Origin: Geobacter sp.
GTDB taxonomy: Bacteria; Desulfobacterota; Desulfuromonadia; Geobacterales; Pseudopelobacteraceae
NCBI GenBank assembly: GCA_003574895.1
Contig: PJFB01000002.1
Span: 310,001 to 374,000, forward strand
DNA length: 64,000 nt
Direction of reading: 5' to 3'
Positions 35,336 to 44,615 of the stretch are shown here, piece by piece (positions within the stretch are counted from its first letter, which is position 1; each line of letters opens with the position of its first letter). Below the pieces are notes generated by a model. It saw only the letters and a program-made list of their open reading frames with translations. It was not told where the DNA came from and did not search any database. Both the position numbers and the translations under genes were made by a program.

Positions 35336-35911
35336 ATGGACAACGGATACTTTGGAGAATACGCAACCCTGGTTGCCGAGGCAGGGAGATTTCATGGCGA
35401 CATCTGCGCAGGCATCGAGATCGGCACCCGCATGACCATGAGCGGGTTGAAGCGGATCAACATCACCGATCCAAAGGGTGCCGACCGGAAAAAATTGATG
35501 GTGTTCGTGGAGATCGACCGCTGCTCCACCGACGCCATCATGGCCCTGACCGGCTGCAAACCGGGCAAGCGCACCATGAAGATCCGCGACTACGGCAAGA
35601 TGGCAGCCACCTTCATCAACCTGGAGACAGGCAAGGCGGTGCGGGTGGTGACCCGGATGGGCAAAAAGGGAAACGGAGAAGGCAAGGCCCAACTGCCCGA
35701 CTTTGCCAAGGCTCCCGAGGAGGAGCTGTTTGCCATCACCGACGTGGAGGTACCACTGCGGCCCGAGGATATGCCGGGCAAACCCTTGCGCCGCGTCCCT
35801 TGCGCCTGCTGCGGTGAGAGCGTCATGGACGGCCGGGAGGTCGAGCACCAGGGCAAGACCCTGTGCAAGCCCTGTTTCGACAAAGCGGATTATTACCACA
35901 TGGTGGCATGA
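35336..35911 (+). CDS. FmdE-family protein with a C4 zinc finger
   Basis: The 191-residue protein belongs to the FmdE family named after the formylmethanofuran dehydrogenase subunit E. The FmdE core shows FHGDICAGIEIGTRM and EIDRCSTDAIMALTGC (Cys and His likely metal ligands). A C-terminal DksA/TraR-like finger CACCGESVMDG...CKPCF follows. AGGAGG precedes the ATG. In archaea FmdE travels with a Mo enzyme. Here it lies between DUF364 and the TonB-dependent receptor. The 175-base gap upstream (35161-35335) holds no gene, and no riboswitch was recognised there. Confidence 0.85.
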   Translation: MDNGYFGEYATLVAEAGRFHGDICAGIEIGTRMTMSGLKRINITDPKGADRKKLMVFVEIDRCSTDAIMALTGCKPGKRTMKIRDYGKMAATFINLETGKAVRVVTRMGKKGNGEGKAQLPDFAKAPEEELFAITDVEVPLRPEDMPGKPLRRVPCACCGESVMDGREVEHQGKTLCKPCFDKADYYHMVA

Positions 35912-35948
35912 AATACTTTGCTGTGAATTTTATTCAGGAGGCATGAAC

Positions 35949-37922
35949 GTGAAAAATCTGGTTATGGCAGCAACGGTTCTCTGCCTGGGCGGCATGGCCT
36001 GGTCCGCCCGGGCCCAGGAGCAGTCCGGAACCGAGGAACAGGTGGAAATGGAGCGGATCGGCGTCACCGGAAAGCGCGACAGCCTGCCGGCCTACAGCGC
36101 CGCCGCGGTTGCCGAGAGCGCCCGGATCTCCACCGAAATCATCGGGCGGGAGGAGATCGAGGCCATCCATCCCAGGGACTTCTACGATCTGCTCACCCGC
36201 GCCGCCGGGGTCGAGTCCACCTTCCAGGGGCGCAAGATCATGAATTTCGCCAGCGTGCGCGGCGGGCAGGGGCTGGGGATCATCCTGGACGGCTTTTACA
36301 TCCCCTCTGCCCAGGTATCGCGCATCATGGCGCAGTTTCCCATGGACACCATCGAATCGATCCGGGTCGTCAGGGATTCCACCAGCCTGACGCTGGGACC
36401 GCTGATGTCCTTTGCCTCTCCGCTCAGCGCACCCAACCAGGGTTATGTGATCATCACGACCCGCAAGGGGACCCGGCCGGAAGGCGGGGTAGCGATAGAG
36501 TACGGCAGCCTGGACACGCGGGAATTCCAACTCCGGCACGGCAACAGGATCGGCCCCTACAACTACCGCCTGACCGGTACCGCCAACGGCACGAACGGGC
36601 GCAAGGACTGGTACAACGACCAGAAGGCCATGTCGATCCTCTTCAACGGCGGCTACGACGGGCCATCTCTCAAGGTCAACACCACCCTGTTCTACGAATA
36701 CGGCAAGCGCGACATGCAGCGCGCCATGGCATACAACACCACCAGCAATTCCAAATGGAGCTACGACCCCCTGGAGGCCCTCTGGATGGCTGTCAGCATC
36801 AACAAGCTATGGACTTCCAGCCAGGTCACGTCGCTGTCGTACTCCCACGGCATGGTCCATGACAAAGAGGTCATGGCCACCTTTGCAAAGCCGCAGGTGG
36901 CCACCGTCAATGCCCAGGGAGACTATGCGGACAATTATCACCTCTGGCACACGGCAAGCTTCGGGAGCAATACCCTGAAAACCGGTTTCCAGGCTACCTG
37001 GTGGCATGAGCCCAGCGGTTACGCTCCCTGGGACGGCAAGGACCGCGAAGAGACCCTGATCGGCGGCTATGTCCAGGACGAGCAGCGCCTCCTTGGCGAC
37101 AGGCTGAGCCTGGATGCCGGGGTGCGGGTGGACGACAAGTACATCAAAAAGGGGATCGACAAATACTCGCCGACCCAGACCACCACCGCCCTGATCGAAG
37201 ACAAATGGACGACCCCGGTCATTGGGGCCTCCCTGGGCGCTTCCTACAAAATCGACAAATTCCATACCCTCTCGGCGCGCTTCGGCTACTCCTATGCCGA
37301 GACGGATTCGTTCGTGGCCACCCTGGACAACAAGGACCTGGGCCCGGAGGAACGCTACAAGTACGAAGCAGGCATTGCGGCCAATTACCATCCCGCCTTC
37401 AATCCCAAACTGACCCTGTTTTACTACGATGTCAGGAACTACAAGGTCACGGTCGGATCGTCCGGCACCGGCGTCAATGCCGTCAACATCTACGATGCCA
37501 GCACCATAGGCATGAAAGGGCTGGAACTGTCCACCACCGGCAGCCTTCCCCGCGGCTTCGACTACACGGTCAACTACTCCTATTACGAATCCACCCTGGA
37601 CAGCGACAACGACTATACGCCCCACGACACGGTGACGTTCCTGCTGGGCCACACCTATGGGCCGGTCAAGACCAATGTATCGCTCAGGTACATCTCGCCC
37701 TATACGAGTACCCAGTCCCAATTCTCCGTGGATAAACAGCTGCACCAGGTCGGCGATTTTACCCGCCTGGATGCCAACGTGAGTTACGCCTTCATGGCCG
37801 GGAAACTTGACGGCAGGCTCACGGCCTATGCCGGCAACCTGCTGAACGACAAGTACGAAACGATCTATGGCTGGCCAGATGTGGGGACCACCTACGGCCT
37901 GCGCCTGGAGGCGGGTTTCTGA
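35949..37922 (+). CDS. TonB-dependent outer-membrane receptor
   Basis: The 657-residue protein has a signal peptide (about 1-22), a TonB-box-like region (EMERIGVTG), a plug domain (LLTRAAGVESTFQGR, IILDGFYIPS, IESIRVVRD) and a beta-barrel ending in Phe (GLRLEAGF). AGGAGG is one base from an ATG at 35943 but seven bases from an in-frame GTG at 35949, so the GTG is preferred. TonB and an ABC transporter follow directly. The ligand is unknown. ModE-type sites at the head of this gene run point to molybdate or a molybdate-carrying chelate rather than iron. Confidence 0.9.
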   Translation: MKNLVMAATVLCLGGMAWSARAQEQSGTEEQVEMERIGVTGKRDSLPAYSAAAVAESARISTEIIGREEIEAIHPRDFYDLLTRAAGVESTFQGRKIMNFASVRGGQGLGIILDGFYIPSAQVSRIMAQFPMDTIESIRVVRDSTSLTLGPLMSFASPLSAPNQGYVIITTRKGTRPEGGVAIEYGSLDTREFQLRHGNRIGPYNYRLTGTANGTNGRKDWYNDQKAMSILFNGGYDGPSLKVNTTLFYEYGKRDMQRAMAYNTTSNSKWSYDPLEALWMAVSINKLWTSSQVTSLSYSHGMVHDKEVMATFAKPQVATVNAQGDYADNYHLWHTASFGSNTLKTGFQATWWHEPSGYAPWDGKDREETLIGGYVQDEQRLLGDRLSLDAGVRVDDKYIKKGIDKYSPTQTTTALIEDKWTTPVIGASLGASYKIDKFHTLSARFGYSYAETDSFVATLDNKDLGPEERYKYEAGIAANYHPAFNPKLTLFYYDVRNYKVTVGSSGTGVNAVNIYDASTIGMKGLELSTTGSLPRGFDYTVNYSYYESTLDSDNDYTPHDTVTFLLGHTYGPVKTNVSLRYISPYTSTQSQFSVDKQLHQVGDFTRLDANVSYAFMAGKLDGRLTAYAGNLLNDKYETIYGWPDVGTTYGLRLEAGF

Positions 37923-37949
37923 ACCGTTGTCCGGGGAAGGGGTGGCAGG

Positions 37950-38717
37950 ATGAAGACGGAAACAACGGCCTTTCTCGCCTCGTCTCTTCTGCATCTCCTG
38001 GTGGCAGGGGGTGCGGTTTCGATTGCCGGAATTTACCACAAGCAGCCGGAGCCGATCATGATCGATCTCAGTATCGCACAGATGCAGCAGCCCGGGACAC
38101 GGGCAATGGGCGGTAATCCCGGTACATTGCCACCACCGGCCGCTCCTGCAAAAGCCCCGCTTCCCAGTGCCCAGCCCCTTGCCGTGCCAGCCCCGCCGCC
38201 AGAGGCGCCACCGATGGCGCAGGCCGCAACAACGCCGGTCGCAGCGGAAGCCGCCCCAATGTCAATAAGCGACACCCGGGCCATGTCAATGACCGCACCT
38301 GTTGCTGTCCTCTCCGGAGGCGCGGCAGGGACAGCGGCACAGCCTGGCCAGGGAGGCCGGGGAACAACCGGCGGCACCGGAGCGGACGTGACGGGCACGG
38401 GTGGCGGCACCAGGGGAGAGAGCGCCGAAACCTTGCGGGAACGCTACCTGAGACAGCATTTCGGTTATATCCGCGACCTGATCAACAACAACCTGCGATA
38501 CCCGGGCCGGGCCCGCCGCATGGGATGGAGCGGTGCCTTGAAGGTCGAGTTCGTGGTCCGGGTGGATGGTTCGGTCGAAGCCATCCGGATAGTCAAGAGT
38601 TCCGGGGTGCCCCTGCTCGACTGCAATGCCATGGAGACCGTCCGGCGCAGCGCGCCGTTTCCAAAACCGCCGGTCAGCGCCCGCCTGATCATACCGGTGG
38701 AATATCTGCTCGAATGA
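37950..38717 (+). CDS. tonB: TonB energy transducer
   Basis: The 255-residue protein has one N-terminal membrane helix (about 7-27), a Pro/Ala-rich spacer (PPPAAPAKAPLPSAQPLAVP), a Gly-rich segment and a C-terminal TonB domain (LRYPGRARRMGWSGALKVEF, then SGVPLLDCNAMETVRRSAPF). It couples ExbBD energy to the receptor encoded just upstream. ExbB and ExbD are not in the window. A dedicated TonB beside one receptor suggests a committed uptake route. Confidence 0.9.
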   Translation: MKTETTAFLASSLLHLLVAGGAVSIAGIYHKQPEPIMIDLSIAQMQQPGTRAMGGNPGTLPPPAAPAKAPLPSAQPLAVPAPPPEAPPMAQAATTPVAAEAAPMSISDTRAMSMTAPVAVLSGGAAGTAAQPGQGGRGTTGGTGADVTGTGGGTRGESAETLRERYLRQHFGYIRDLINNNLRYPGRARRMGWSGALKVEFVVRVDGSVEAIRIVKSSGVPLLDCNAMETVRRSAPFPKPPVSARLIIPVEYLLE

Positions 38718-38728
38718 AAGGACCCCAC

Positions 38729-39754
38729 ATGCTCCGCACGCTGCTACTGACGCTGCTGTTTGCCGTCTCCTCCCTGAGCGCCGCCCAGGGTCGGGAGATC
38801 ATCGACATGACCGGCCGCCGGGTTACGGTGCCCGACACCATCCGGCGCGTCTTCACCGGTTCGCCGCCAGCCACTTACATGCTCTATGCCCTTGATCCCA
38901 GCCTTTTGGTGGGGGTCAATTTCACTATCAAGGCAGAGGACCGGCGCTTTCTCCGCCCGGAATTCACCCGGCTTCCCGTTGCGGGCGGGGTGTTCGGCCA
39001 GGGGCGCAACATAAACCTGGAGGCGCTCTTGGCTCTCAAGCCGGACGTGGTGCTGATGTGGGCCTGGAAGGATGGCGGCGCCGGGAACAAGTTGGCCGAA
39101 CGGCTGCACAAAAGCGGCATTGCCACGGTCTTCCTCGATCTGGACAGCCTGGAGAATTATCCGAAGGCGTTCACCTTCCTGGGAGACCTGCTGGGGCGCA
39201 GGGAACGGGCCCGCAGACTGGCGGATTATGCCCGCGACACCCTGCGCACGGTGGCGGCTGCAACCGCCGGGATTCCGGACCAAGAGCGCGTGTCGGTCTA
39301 CTATGCCGAAGGAACCGACGGCCTGGCAACGGAACGGGAGACTTCCGTGCATGCCGAAGTGATCCGCCTGGCCAACGGCAGGAACGTCCACCGTGGAGCG
39401 GCCCTGGATCACGCGGGGATGGAGAAGGTCAACCTGGAGCAGGTGCTGCTCTACAATCCCCAGGCGATCGTGGTCCAGGAGCGGATCTTCCGCGACTCTG
39501 TGACCCACGACAAGCGCTGGCAAAGCATCGGGGCCGTCAGGAACGGGCAGGTCTGGCTGGTCCCCCGCACACCGTTCAACTGGTTCGACCGCCCCCCCTC
39601 CTTCATGCGGCTGCTGGGCCTCAAGTGGTTCGCCAACCGGCTCTACCCCAAGCGCTATCCCATAAACATGGCCAAGGAAACCAAGGAGTTCTATCGGCTC
39701 TTCCTGGGCGTGGAACTGAGCGACCGGGACCTGAGGGAGATCCTGCAACGATGA
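38729..39754 (+). CDS. Periplasmic binding protein of a MolABC/BtuF-type ABC transporter
   Basis: The 341-residue protein has a signal peptide (LRTLLLTLLFAVSSLSAAQG) and the helical-backbone class III binding fold (DMTGRRVTVPDTIRRVF, LEALLALKPDVVLMW, QVLLYNPQAIVV). The ATG at 38729 follows AAGGA; another ATG at 38714 overlaps the tonB stop. Relatives bind vitamin B12, ferric siderophores or, in Haemophilus MolA, molybdate and tungstate. ModE-type context favours the last, but the ligand is not proven. Confidence 0.85.
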   Translation: MLRTLLLTLLFAVSSLSAAQGREIIDMTGRRVTVPDTIRRVFTGSPPATYMLYALDPSLLVGVNFTIKAEDRRFLRPEFTRLPVAGGVFGQGRNINLEALLALKPDVVLMWAWKDGGAGNKLAERLHKSGIATVFLDLDSLENYPKAFTFLGDLLGRRERARRLADYARDTLRTVAAATAGIPDQERVSVYYAEGTDGLATERETSVHAEVIRLANGRNVHRGAALDHAGMEKVNLEQVLLYNPQAIVVQERIFRDSVTHDKRWQSIGAVRNGQVWLVPRTPFNWFDRPPSFMRLLGLKWFANRLYPKRYPINMAKETKEFYRLFLGVELSDRDLREILQR

Positions 39755-40761
39755 AAATCCTCCCCATCTCACTACTGAGCCTGCTGCTCGCTGCCACGGC
39801 CCTCGTCTCCCTGAGCCTCGGCAAATACCCCCTGGCGCCCGGAGAAGTTGCCGGATTCCTGGGCCACCGGATTTTCGGCTGGGGCACCTTTGACGCCGAA
39901 CGCCTGCAGCTCCTGGAAAATCTGGTCATGGAGATCAGACTGCCCCGCATCATGGCGGCGGCCCTGATCGGCTCAGCCCTGGCGGTGTCCGGGGCGGCCT
40001 ACCAGGCCCTGTTCGTCAATCCGCTGGTTTCGCCCGGAATCCTGGGGGTTCTAGCCGGAGCGTCGTTGGGCGCGGCCCTGGGGCTGGTGTTCCTGAAGAC
40101 CTGGTATGGGGTCCAGGCAGCCACCTTCCTGGGGGGCTTTGCCGCCGTGGGGCTGGCAATAGGGATCGCCAGGCTCTGCCGGGTCAACGGCACGGTCATG
40201 CTGGTGCTGGGCGGCATCATCAGCGGCGCCTTCTTCAGCGCGCTGGTCGCCATCGTCAAATACGTCTCCGACCCCTACAACCAGTTGCCGGCCATTGTCT
40301 ACTGGCTGATGGGCAACATGTCCATGGCAGACCGGGGCATGACCTTCAAGGCCGGCATCCCGATCCTGGTCGGTATCGCCTGCCTGATGCTCATGGCGCG
40401 CCATCTCAACGTGCTCAGCATGGGGGACGAGGAGGCCCGGGCCCTGGGGGTCAACGTGGAGGCGGTGCGGTTGACGGTGATTGTCTGCGCCACCCTGATC
40501 AGCACCCTGACCGTTGTCCTGGCCGGCATCATCGGCTGGGTCGGGCTGATCATCCCCCACATCACCCGCATGATCACCGGACCGGACAACGAAACCCTGC
40601 TCCCGGCCACGGCCCTGGCAGGGGCATCGTACCTGCTGCTGGTGGACGACATCTCCAGGCTGGCTTTTACCTTCGAGATCCCCATCGGCATAGTCACGGC
40701 TCTGATCGGCATCCCATTTTTCGTACTGGTGCTGAAGAACGCCCGCAAAGGGTGGCTGTGA
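39751..40761 (+). CDS. FecCD/MolB-type ABC permease
   Basis: The 336-residue integral membrane protein has about ten helices of the FecCD family (LPRIMAAALIGSALAVSGAA, NPLVSPGILGVLAGASLGAA and the ATPase-coupling loop ALGVNVEAVR, then GWVGLIIPHITRMI). It overlaps the binding protein gene as ATGA and the ATPase gene as TGATG, so the transporter is tightly coupled. It moves the ligand bound by the preceding protein. Confidence 0.92.
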   Translation: MKILPISLLSLLLAATALVSLSLGKYPLAPGEVAGFLGHRIFGWGTFDAERLQLLENLVMEIRLPRIMAAALIGSALAVSGAAYQALFVNPLVSPGILGVLAGASLGAALGLVFLKTWYGVQAATFLGGFAAVGLAIGIARLCRVNGTVMLVLGGIISGAFFSALVAIVKYVSDPYNQLPAIVYWLMGNMSMADRGMTFKAGIPILVGIACLMLMARHLNVLSMGDEEARALGVNVEAVRLTVIVCATLISTLTVVLAGIIGWVGLIIPHITRMITGPDNETLLPATALAGASYLLLVDDISRLAFTFEIPIGIVTALIGIPFFVLVLKNARKGWL

Positions 40762-41588
40762 TGGCGCTGCTCCGCCTGGAACGGCTTTCGTTCGCCTACC
40801 ACCGTCGCCAAGTGCTGGCGGATGTGGATCTGAGCATGGAACAGGGGGAGGTTCTGGCGCTGCTGGGGCCCAACGGCAGCGGCAAGACCACCCTGCTCAA
40901 GCTGATCCTGGGATTGCTCAAGCCGTCTCGCGGCAGCGTCCTCCTGCACGGACGCGACATCCGCACCATTCCCCGTCGGGAACTGGCGCGAATGGTGGCC
41001 TACGTGCCCCAGGTGCACAAGGAGTCCTTTGCCTACCGGGTCTGCGACGTGGTCCTGATGGGGCGCCTGCCCCACAGCGCCTTCTTTGCCCGTTACAGCG
41101 AAAAGGACCGGCTGATCGCCGACGAGGCCCTGGAAAAGCTCGGCATCGGGCACCTGGCCGAGCGCCCCTATACCGAGGTCAGCGGCGGCGAGCGGCAACT
41201 GGCCCTGATCGCCCGGGCCATGGCCCAGGGCGCCGGCACCTTTATCATGGACGAGCCGACCAACGGGCTCGACTACGGCAACCAGCTGCGCCTGCTGGAG
41301 CGGCTCAAGTCCCTGGCCAGGACAGGCTATACAGTCATTTTTTCGACCCACCACCCGGATCACGCCATGGCCGTGGCCGACCGGGTGGTGATGATGGGCC
41401 AGGGCAGGATCATCCGGGACGGCGCAGCCTGCGAGACCGTGACCCCCGCGTCCCTGCGGGAACTGTACAACGTCGATGTGCGGCTGTATAGCGTGGCGGA
41501 AGGGGTGCGGGTATGCGTGCCGGCGGTCAGGTTGGGGAACGATTCCAGGGAGCACGAAGGGTATGGACACCATGTCGGCAGCAGATAA
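40761..41588 (+). CDS. ABC transporter ATPase (MolC/BtuD-type)
   Basis: The 275-residue ATPase has Walker A GPNGSGKTTLLK near residues 37-48, signature VSGGERQLALIARAMAQ near 138-154, Walker B TFIMDEPTNGLDY and an H-loop STHHPDHAM. It energises the permease encoded just upstream. Its last 26 bases overlap the start of the downstream activator gene, which ties the transporter to the nitrogenase regulator. Confidence 0.92.
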   Translation: MALLRLERLSFAYHRRQVLADVDLSMEQGEVLALLGPNGSGKTTLLKLILGLLKPSRGSVLLHGRDIRTIPRRELARMVAYVPQVHKESFAYRVCDVVLMGRLPHSAFFARYSEKDRLIADEALEKLGIGHLAERPYTEVSGGERQLALIARAMAQGAGTFIMDEPTNGLDYGNQLRLLERLKSLARTGYTVIFSTHHPDHAMAVADRVVMMGQGRIIRDGAACETVTPASLRELYNVDVRLYSVAEGVRVCVPAVRLGNDSREHEGYGHHVGSR

Positions 41589-43224
41589 AGCGGATTCCAT
41601 AACGGAAAAGACCGATTTGAAGGTCGTTTTCAGCAGTGACAGCGACAAATCCGCTGCCATGAGGCTCAATCTGGCAACGGTCGGCAAATGCCGCAACCGC
41701 GAATGCCGCGCCAAGGTGTTTCCGCTGCTCTATCAGATGAGCCGGGTCATTGCCGAAAGTTCCGACCTGTCCCATACCCTCATCATCCTGCAGCAGATCA
41801 TGGAAAAGGACATGAACATCGTCTGTGGCATGATCAGCCTGTATCACCAGAAATCGGGCAGGATACTGCTCCATGAGAGTTTCGGCCTGACCGAGGACGA
41901 GGCATCGCGGGGCGTTTATGCCTTGGGCGAAGGGATTACCGGAAAGGTAGTCGAAACCGGCAAGGCCATTATGTTGCTGCGCATCAGTGAGGAACCAACG
42001 TTCCTGCACCGTACGCGCAGCTTGAAATATGGCCTTGACCAGGAACTTTCCTTTGTCTGCGTACCGATCATGCGCGGGCGAAAGGTGCTGGGCACCATCA
42101 GCGCGGAGCGGATCTACGACAGCATGAAGCTCTTGGAACAGGACGTGGAATTGCTCGCCACCTTTGCCGCAATGATTGCGCCGGCAGTCGAATTGTACCT
42201 GATGGAGCACTTTGACAAGGTCAATCTGGAAAAGGAAAACCGGCGTCTCACCGATGCGCTGAAGCAGAAGTTCAAACCCGCGAACATCATCGGCAGTTCC
42301 AAGGCCATGCTGGATGTGTACGAACTGATTCGCAAGATTACCAACACCAAAACGACAGTCCTGATCCTGGGGGAAAGCGGGGTTGGCAAGGAGTTGGTGG
42401 CCGGGGCGATTCATTACAACTGCACGCTGGCGGACGGCCCATTTGTAAAATTCAACTGTGCCGCGCTGCCGGAAAACATCATAGAAAGCGAGCTGTTCGG
42501 CCATGAGAAAGGCGCGTTTACCGGTGCCGTTACCCAGCGTACCGGACGTTTCGAAGATGCCGACGGAGGGACCATCTTCCTTGATGAAGTGGGCGAATTA
42601 TCCCTGGCCATGCAAGCAAAATTATTGCGGGTTCTCCAGGAAAAGACCTTCGAGCGGGTGGGCGGAAACCGGCCCATCAAGGTCGATATCCGTATCATTG
42701 CCGCAACCAACAGGGTGCTTGCCGATATGGTCGCCAAGGGGCAATTCCGCGAAGACCTTTATTACCGGCTGAATGTTTTTCCGATTACCATCCCGCCATT
42801 GCGCGACCGGGGCAGCGACATAATCACCCTGGCCGACCATTTTGTCGCCCGCTTCGCCCAGGAGTCCGGCAAGGCGGTCAAACGGATTTCCATACCTGCC
42901 CTGAACATGATGATGAGCTACCACTGGCCCGGAAACGTGCGGGAATTGGAAAACGTCATCGAGCGGGCCGTCATCCTTTCCGAGGATGAGGTGGTGCATG
43001 GTTACAATCTGCCACCGTCCCTGCAGACATCCGTCCTGGCCGAAAGCGCCTGCAAGGGTGGGTTGGAGGCGAAACTGGCTTCCGTTGAATACGAGCTGCT
43101 GATCGAGGCGCTCAAGGCCTGCAACGGCAACATGACCGTGGCGGCCCGTGAGCTGGGGATGACCAGGCGTGTTCTCGGCTTGAGAATGGATAAATATAAG
43201 ATCGATTACAAAACGTACCGTTAA
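41563..43224 (+). CDS. anfA: NifA/AnfA-type sigma-54 activator
   Basis: The 553-residue protein has an N-terminal pair of Cys (43 and 48, CRNREC), a GAF domain (about 60-205), an AAA+ domain with Walker A GESGVGKE near 270, GAFTGA near 317 and Walker B GGTIFLDEVGEL, and a Fis-type helix-turn-helix (MTVAARELGMTRRVLGLRM). GAFTGA is the sigma-54 contact. It is in the NifA/VnfA/AnfA family. Because it lies beside the anf genes and related organisms run Mo nif genes with other regulators, AnfA is the best guess. NifA is the alternative. The start at 41563 lies in the end of the ATPase gene. Confidence 0.82.
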   Translation: MDTMSAADKADSITEKTDLKVVFSSDSDKSAAMRLNLATVGKCRNRECRAKVFPLLYQMSRVIAESSDLSHTLIILQQIMEKDMNIVCGMISLYHQKSGRILLHESFGLTEDEASRGVYALGEGITGKVVETGKAIMLLRISEEPTFLHRTRSLKYGLDQELSFVCVPIMRGRKVLGTISAERIYDSMKLLEQDVELLATFAAMIAPAVELYLMEHFDKVNLEKENRRLTDALKQKFKPANIIGSSKAMLDVYELIRKITNTKTTVLILGESGVGKELVAGAIHYNCTLADGPFVKFNCAALPENIIESELFGHEKGAFTGAVTQRTGRFEDADGGTIFLDEVGELSLAMQAKLLRVLQEKTFERVGGNRPIKVDIRIIAATNRVLADMVAKGQFREDLYYRLNVFPITIPPLRDRGSDIITLADHFVARFAQESGKAVKRISIPALNMMMSYHWPGNVRELENVIERAVILSEDEVVHGYNLPPSLQTSVLAESACKGGLEAKLASVEYELLIEALKACNGNMTVAARELGMTRRVLGLRMDKYKIDYKTYR

Positions 43225-43317
43225 ATCCAGTGGCAGTTGAAATGGTAGTGCAACCGGGCAGTGTGTTGATTGTAGGGCGGGGCCTGTTCCCTGTAACAAA
43301 ATACCCATGGAGGAAAG

Positions 43318-44568
43318 ATGAAAAAGAAAGTTATGGCCGGCACCTTGCTGGCAGCAGCATTGGCGGTGCAAAGCGCCGGGGCGGTTACCCTGGAGGAAAT
43401 TCTGAAGGAGAAGGGTGTGATCTCCGAGGCCGACTACAAGGAAGTGGTCAAGAGCAAACCGATCAACTACAAGATCGGCAAGGGATTCAACTTCACCTCG
43501 CCCGACGAGAAATTCAAGCTCGCACTGGGCGGACGGCTCCAGACCCGTTTCAGCTTGACCGATTCGGACAACACCGCCAAAACCACCCCATCAAACAAAT
43601 GGGAAGTAAAGCGGATGAAATTCTGGATGAATGGCTATGCCTATACCAAGGACCTCACCTACCTCCTACAGGTGGATTTTGTGAATGGCGGTTCCTCCAA
43701 GCTTTTGGAGCATGCCTACCTCAACTACCGCTTGCTTGACGAAGTGCAGGTTCTTACCGGGCAAACCAAGGTGCCGTTCGGCCGGCAATGGCTGAACTCG
43801 TCCGGTGCGCAGCAGTTCGTGGACCGCTCTGCCGCATCGGATGCCTTCCGCCCCGGTTATGACATTGGCGTCAAACTCCACGGCGATATTGCCAAAGGGC
43901 TGGCAACTTACGAATTCGGTGTCTACGGCGGTGCCGGCCAGAGTACTACCCGAGCGACGAATGGAGATACGACCGCCAACGCCATTGCAGCACGCGTAAC
44001 CTTTAATCCTTTTGGCAAAATGGGTACAGAGGAAAGCGATCTGGGCAACAGTCAAAAACCGCTCCTGTCCGTCGGCGCCAACTACTACGGCAATGTCCTT
44101 AAAAAGACCACTACCACCACCCTGGAAACCAATGGCATTACCCTTGCCGGCACCAGCGGCTGGCTTGGGCAAGGAATCGCCACGTTTGCAAACGGTGAGA
44201 AGATCGATGTTGACACATGGGGCATCGATGCCGCCTTCAAATGGCACGGGTTTTCATCCCAAGCAGAATACCTGGCCGGCGAAGCAGACGGTAATACCAG
44301 CAACCAGAAGCTGCGCGCCGAGGGCTTCTATGCGCAGGCCGGCTACTGTCTCATCCCGAAAACCCTTGAGGCTGCTGTCCGCTACTCATATGTCGATCCG
44401 AACCGGAGCGCGGCCAATGACTTGAGGACCGACATCCAGGGAGCTATTTCATACTACTTCAATGCGCACAATCTAAAGCTCCAGGGAGACATTACCGACA
44501 CCCACGATCAGAGCAAGGGCGCTGCCGATGACATGATTTACCGGCTCCAGGCCCAGGTTATCTTCTAG
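43318..44568 (+). CDS. OprO/OprP-type porin
   Basis: The 416-residue protein has a signal peptide (MKKKVMAGTLLAAALAVQSAGA), a short coiled segment (TLEEILKEKGVISEADYKEV) typical of this porin family, and a barrel with FKLALGGRLQTRFS, KVPFGRQWLN and a terminal Phe (QAQVIF). GGAGG precedes the ATG. The family passes anions such as phosphate or pyrophosphate. In this location an oxyanion like molybdate is possible but not shown. Confidence 0.85.
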   Translation: MKKKVMAGTLLAAALAVQSAGAVTLEEILKEKGVISEADYKEVVKSKPINYKIGKGFNFTSPDEKFKLALGGRLQTRFSLTDSDNTAKTTPSNKWEVKRMKFWMNGYAYTKDLTYLLQVDFVNGGSSKLLEHAYLNYRLLDEVQVLTGQTKVPFGRQWLNSSGAQQFVDRSAASDAFRPGYDIGVKLHGDIAKGLATYEFGVYGGAGQSTTRATNGDTTANAIAARVTFNPFGKMGTEESDLGNSQKPLLSVGANYYGNVLKKTTTTTLETNGITLAGTSGWLGQGIATFANGEKIDVDTWGIDAAFKWHGFSSQAEYLAGEADGNTSNQKLRAEGFYAQAGYCLIPKTLEAAVRYSYVDPNRSAANDLRTDIQGAISYYFNAHNLKLQGDITDTHDQSKGAADDMIYRLQAQVIF

Positions 44569-44615
44569 TGCCCCGGAACACTTATTGTTTCGGAAGTTAA
44601 TAGGAGGATCGGCTA

